DNA of 64,000 nucleotides. Origin: Echeneis naucrates (lineage: Eukaryota; Chordata; Actinopteri; Carangiformes; Echeneidae). Of the stretch, positions 58,873 through 64,000 are shown piece by piece (position 1 is the stretch's first letter; each line of letters opens with the position of its first letter). Location: assembly GCF_900963305.1 (NCBI RefSeq), contig NC_042514.1, positions 262,501-326,500 of the forward strand, written 5' to 3'. The translations under genes and the position numbers were made by a program. Under the pieces are notes generated by a model. It worked only from the letters and a program-made list of their open reading frames with translations, had not been told where the DNA came from and ran no database searches.

Positions 58873-61800
58873 CAATAAATAAAAATGTGTAAAAGAAAAA
58901 CAGGCAACAGTTTCAGCTAGTAGAAGCCAAGTGCCTCAGCTTTGAGGGGCTGCTTCTGTTCCTTCTGTCTGTAATTATTTGCTCTGTTTTTTGAAGATTC
59001 GCTCAGAGGGGACGGATGTGCCCACAATACACAATTGCTACTGCTTTAAAAAACAAAGACAGTTTTAGGCCTTTGTTCAGTCCAGGTCCAGGTTTACTGG
59101 TCTAAGACTGTAGAGGGTTCAGTGGGGTACTCCAGAAGAATCCTGAACCTTCAGACAGGAGGGAGGAAGGTGAAGACAAAGTACAACAAGATGGAGGAAA
59201 GACTTCCATCCTTCAGGGCTCACGGCGTATTGTCATCAGTCAAGCTGATTGTCCTAAAGATGTGCATTCATTGTGAACAGCAAAAAAAAGAAAAATAATA
59301 ATTGTACAGGGAAACACGTTACTTGACTGTACATGTGACTTTTCAACACTTTGAATGTTGAATGTGGTCAGTAACGGCGGCAGCTGGTCAGCCAATAATT
59401 ATTTAAAAGAAATTAAAAAACATGGTGTTATTTCAATCTGTGGGTGACTGTCAATCGTAATTAAATGTTTAAATATTTATTTCATTCTAAAATTGTTTTT
59501 ATTTTATTTAATCACTTCCTGAAGTGAAGGGCGCCAGTAAAACAGAATCCAGCTCTGATGAGCACATGACCTGAGGCTCTCTTTTAATTGGTTTGCATAG
59601 AACCTTTTCACATTACGTGATGAACACAGGTCCCTCAACTATACTCAAGTAAACAAGCAGAGGCACAGAAAGACAACAGGCCGAGGGACTGACTAAACAT
59701 TAAATACAAACAAAAGTAAAGAGTAGCGTGCAAAAACAGATTTCCAATTCTGACAAAAAATTTGACAACCATTTTGAATTCAAACCCATTTTTGTCCTAA
59801 ACTGAACTATTCCTGTTGTGATCCAGCTGTGATCCAGCTGTGATCCAGTGCGGCTCCCAGTAAGCGCGTACATGCGCTCAGGCTGTCTGTCCGATGTGTC
59901 CACCGCTGTCCATCCATCCAGCATCCAAACAAAGACGTTTTTCACTTAATACTGGCCTATTGTTCGGACGTGTGCCCAAGAAAAATGAAGTCCAGTCTTT
60001 CCAATGTTTACTATGCCTGAGTTTATTTTTCTCACCACATTTGCTGTGTGGTCCTTCGCTTCCAATAAGTTGACTATCACATTTTCATAACAAAAAAACC
60101 GAAAACGTAAATCCCCAACAGGCCCAAGTATCAATAATCAGCATATTTAATTCACCTGTGGTGAGTTAGTTATGTGTAACGTGTTACTTAACACATAACA
60201 CATGTTTTGGAGGAGTATTACACTGAAACATAAATTATGGCTCTTACAATATTTGTATACTGTTATATCGGCACTGTGTTTAAGCTCATGTCTTATTTAT
60301 TCTTGCATGTTTAGTTTAATTGGAGCGTATTTTGCATTTTTGTGTGATTTTCTTAACTTGCTGCTGGTATTTTGAGTTCCTGCAGGAAACCTCCCAAAAG
60401 TATTTGTCTGTCTGTCTGAAAAAATACATTTTGTGCAGCAGATTTGTCCGGTGAACCTTTTTGACGTTGCAGTCAGACAGGCAGATCTGAGCAGCTCAGA
60501 GGAAACACTGCACGTCAGACGGAGCTGTGGTTTGGACAACTCCAGGCCGTGATGATTTGGCTGGGGGAGGGGGGTTGCAGCTTCCTGACAGTCAACCGAT
60601 GAATGGACGACTCTTTAGGGACAGGGACACCTGCTGGGGGGGTGGAGACATTACAGGCAGACAACAGAGGGCGTTAAGTTAGCTTTTGGTAACATTTTTG
60701 GTTGTGAACTCCAAATTATTCAGCAGCCTGTTAGCTCAGGAAGGAACAACCTGTTCGATGAGGTGTTTCACACCAAAATACACAATTAGATTTTTAATGC
60801 ACTCATTTTCTCTTAAAAAAAAGAGACCAAAAGTTTCTGGAATTTTTTTCTTAGCCCAGTCATGGGCCTCGACCCTCAGAGTGCGCAGAAAATATACTTG
60901 TTAGCAGATAGCCACAATTTGAATCTGTCTAAGATAACATGAAGGACCTTTAAAAATCCAAACCTACAGAAACTGAAGCTCAGACGAGTCTTCAGTCGAG
61001 TTCTGACTTCCTGTCTTCCTTTGTGCTGCAGCTCTTCGACACTGGACGGCAGCACCTGTCTGTACAGTCACATTCTGAGAACTGACATGAAATGTTGTTT
61101 AAGGTCATTTGTTCTGTAGAGAACGACTGGAGAGATTTGAGTGAAAAAAGTGGATGTGCAGAATAAATTAACCGTTTGTAGAGATGAAGGGAAATATCAG
61201 GACAGAAAAATGTCTGCTGGAGGTTAAATAGTGCAGAAATTCAAAAGGATCCTATGTTGGAGTCCTGGACGAGCAGACATGGACTTTCTGTGTGTTCCAA
61301 CCGGATGGAGTTTTATTGGTGCTCCAGTTGGACCATCAGAGTCCCACAGAGACAGAAACATGGAGAGAAGATGAAGCTGAAGAGTGTTTGTTGGACTGTT
61401 GGAGAGGAAACTTTTGTCTGATAAATAGACAGAATTTCCATGTTGATTTTGTTTATAACAATTTTCTCTTTCTATAAAAAGTACAGAGATGTGGGCTGAA
61501 GTTTCAAATGTGAAACCAGATAAAGAACTGAATAACTAATTCAGGTATGAAAGTGGAAAAAAATGTGTATCAAGTATGATGTACAAGTGAAAAGAAGTTA
61601 GCCTTGAAACTCCAGCTGAGTCTGGAGAGATGCAGTTTATGATTAGAAACAAGGCTGCTGTTTCAGGAGAATATTAGTAATAGGGATGCTTCATGTGTCA
61701 CAAATGTATAATATGAGCAGGAGAGGAAACACAGACAGACCATCAGATGTTTTCTGTTTTTAATTTGGCAGCAGTTCTCATCTGAAACTCCTCAGACTTT

Positions 61801-63434
61801 CTGAGGTAGTCCAGGTCTGCACAGTTTATGATGACACACTAACATCAGCTCCATTGTGTTATTTCTCCACCAAATCACCTCCAAATTTGTGTTTGTTTTG
61901 ATGTGTTGCAGTTCAGTGTGTGTTGCGTGGTGAGGCGGGTTTGGTTTGATGAGAAACTTACAGCTGAGGTGGGTGTGATGTTGTGCAGTGTGCAGACGTT
62001 ATTTGGTTGTGATGTTGCAGCAGGTGGACTCCATCTTTATCTCTGAGGCAGTTTCACTTCAATCATCCTTCTCAAGGTGAGGCGACGCTTCCCTCCCACA
62101 GACGGAGCTGGATGTTCGATGTCTGTGCTCCTGTTTTTAACCCACATCCACGATCCACTGCGAGAGCATGACGTTAGTTTGACAAAAGAAAATGAGCTGT
62201 TTCTTTGAACCTGAGCAATGAGTCAATGAAGAAAATATAATAAAATGAGTTTATTCCCAAATAGATGAAAACAACCATACCAAAATCAGTCCCTGTTAGA
62301 AACCCAGAGGATCTCAGAGAGGAGAAGTTGGTGTGAGTTTATTGTGTTGACAGAATAAAGACGATCAGATATTTGGAGCTGATTTTTCCTCATTACTGCT
62401 CCAAAGAATGAGCAGAACACCTGATCAGATAAAGACGGAAACTTCAGATCAGCTGTAGAACGACCCAAACACATGAGAGGAACCTTTCTTTGGTTATTCT
62501 GCCTTACACAGTTTTTATCAGGAAAACTCAGTTCTAGAACTCAGTTCAACAACCCAAACACACGTGTGACTGGTGACATTTAAAAAGAACAAAGAAAAGC
62601 CTGAATGTGGGTACAAACAACATATTAAAGCAGCTGCAGCGTCATGTGTCTGGTTCCATTTCATAAACAGATCAAAAACACATCAATCTGTTAGTTTCAC
62701 CAAATGTCTCCATCACCTGAAGAAGACACGACATTAAAACCATCTGTGGCCTTTTCTGTTGTCTTGATGTTTCCATGTGAAATGAAGAAGCATAGTTTAG
62801 AGAAGCTGAGGGATCTTCAGGGGTTTACCCTCCCTACACACACCACTCTTCACATAAAATGAAACTAGCTGAATGATTTTTTCAGCATTACTGACAAAAG
62901 ACATGAATCAAATAGTAAAAACAATAATTCAGATGGATGTGAACAACAGCAGTCATGAGGCAAAATCAGAAGTTATCAAACAAACTTTATTGTTCTGATG
63001 CTGCACTGTTTAACATGGAGGAGATAAAACAGCAAATATCACATCTGAGCTGAACTCACTCAAACGATAAAATAACAAAATATTAACAGATAAATTGGAT
63101 TCAGCAGCAGTTTTAATTCTCTTCAGGTCATAAACACGAGGAGGAGCTCAACACAACATTAACTAACCTCCTTCATAGACCTTCAGAAAGAAACTCTGCA
63201 GTGAGATGGGAAACAAAAACATCACAGTCCACTTCTTTATTTTATGACGGAGGTTTTCAGAGCAGAAAATAATCTCCAGTCTGTTTAGTTCAGTTTAGTT
63301 GTGATTGTGACTATCAAAATAAAAGCACCATTATGATTTACTGAGGAGAACTGCCATGTGAGATGATTGTTGCAGTGCAACAACACAACATAACTATTAA
63401 TAGTGACATCAGATGTGTAGCAGACAGTTGACAC

Positions 63435-63650
63435 CAAAAGTGGCACGGTGACCAGTGGCTAGTTTGTCTCCTCACAGCCAGGAGGTTCTGGGTTTTAGGT
63501 TTAAGTTCCCTCCAGGTTCTCCAGCTTCCTCCAATGACCTGCAGGTGAACTGTCAGTGTTTGTCTAATGGTTTTGTGTCTCTACATGTCAGTTCAGGTTT
63601 GACCCCACCTTCATGGCTAGGGGGTTAGCCCAGGGGGATGATGGCGTCGC
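63435..63650 (+). mobile_element. Degraded 5' part of the same teleost repeat family
   Basis: It reads GGCACGGTGACCAGTGGCTA, CTCCTCACAGCCAGGAGGTT, then TTCTCCAGCTTCCTCC and TGACCTGCAGGTGAACTGTC, in the block order of the abundant fish tRNA-SINE-like repeat (GCACGGTGGCGCAGTGG, CTCACAGCAAGAAGG, TCCGGCTTCCTCC, ATGCAGGTTAATTGG). Strongly diverged. Confidence 0.5.
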
Positions 63651-64000
63651 CTCAGAAGTAAAGTCAAATATTCATTTTACTCTTGTTGAGGTTTAAGAGC
63701 TGTTAGGAACTTCATATATCTCTATGTTGCTTACGTTAGCATGAACAGACACAAGTCCAATTTTAAGCTGCCAACAGTTTTTAGCAGCTGCAGTGAGCTA
63801 ACGAGCTACTGCTTCCAGAAAGTCCTGCCGACGTGAAGAAGACTGGAGAGCTACCAGCTTTTTATGCTTCAACATCAGCCAGCCAGCTGAGTTCGTAGGT
63901 CGGTCTCCTGATGTCGCAGTGACCTTGAAGGTGCTCTCTGTTCCCGCCTTAAGTTGAGCTGTCGCCTGCAGACTCTGTTGGTGCTTCTTTGCTGCCATAC

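Larger units (their letters stand above)
58138..64000. other. Right flank with no recognised gene
   Basis: Nearly 5.9 kb upstream of the il12rb1-like gene. I found only relics of a common teleost tRNA-SINE/LINE-tail repeat (about 58725-58870 and 63435-63650), AT-rich stretches and scattered short ORFs without recognisable domains. Around 59800-59900 are three tandem GTGATCCAGCT units. Regulatory sequence for the cytokine receptor gene presumably lies near 58140-58450, but I could not define it. Confidence 0.5.

Noticed and set aside
59700-60134. Two minus-strand open frames of 62-81 codons with three tandem GTGATCCAGCT units between them
   Set aside because: No protein family recognised; probably an old repeat, but I could not assign a class.
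62025-62080. Stretch bounded by TTGCAG and AAG|GTGAGG that looks like an exon
   Set aside because: No recognisable protein in any frame and no partner exons found nearby; chance splice-like motifs are common at this length.
63798-63998. 66-codon minus-strand frame starting MAAKKHQQSLQ at the right edge
   Set aside because: Possible first exon of a gene beyond the edge, but no recognised domain, no clear donor site, and GCTAGC/AGCTAAC-rich repeat-like context.

Overview
The window is nuclear DNA of a bony fish, most likely a percomorph teleost. The genes are intron-split with GT-AG junctions (one AT-AC exception), introns are short, microsatellites and small transposon relics are common, and every recognisable protein is vertebrate. 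All exon maps below were made by hand from splice signals, reading-phase continuity and remembered human homologues; no alignment was run.

Layout from left to right: one exon of a Disabled (DAB2-like) adaptor gene (minus); ptger4c, a short-tailed prostaglandin EP4-type receptor (plus); slc35e1 (minus); med26 (minus); smim7 (minus); tmem38a, the TRIC-A channel (plus); comp, cartilage oligomeric matrix protein (plus); crtc1, a CREB coactivator (minus); klhl26 (minus); and an il12rb1-like class I cytokine receptor (minus). The last ~5.9 kb (58138-64000) and the first ~3.3 kb hold no other recognised gene. Coding phase closes exactly for all nine complete genes.

The genes do not form an operon or one pathway; what unites them is conserved synteny. 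slc35e1-med26-smim7-tmem38a, comp-crtc1-klhl26 and IL12RB1 all lie on human 19p13.1. The DAB-ptger4 pair at the left edge instead has its human counterpart on 5p13 (DAB2-PTGER4). The fish segment therefore looks like an ancestral paralogon copy that kept a DAB/EP4 pair missing from the human 19p block.

Most unusual non-coding structure: an AT-AC (U12-type) intron in crtc1 with near-consensus donor and branch site; a ~1.6 kb, ~84-copy 19-bp minisatellite in crtc1 intron 1; a 1.84 kb hAT-type element in comp intron 8 with an exact 8-bp target duplication and two smaller elements nested in it; an unnamed ~280-bp repeat family with eight recognisable copies; and a perfect cAMP response element about 0.2 kb upstream of the crtc1 start codon.
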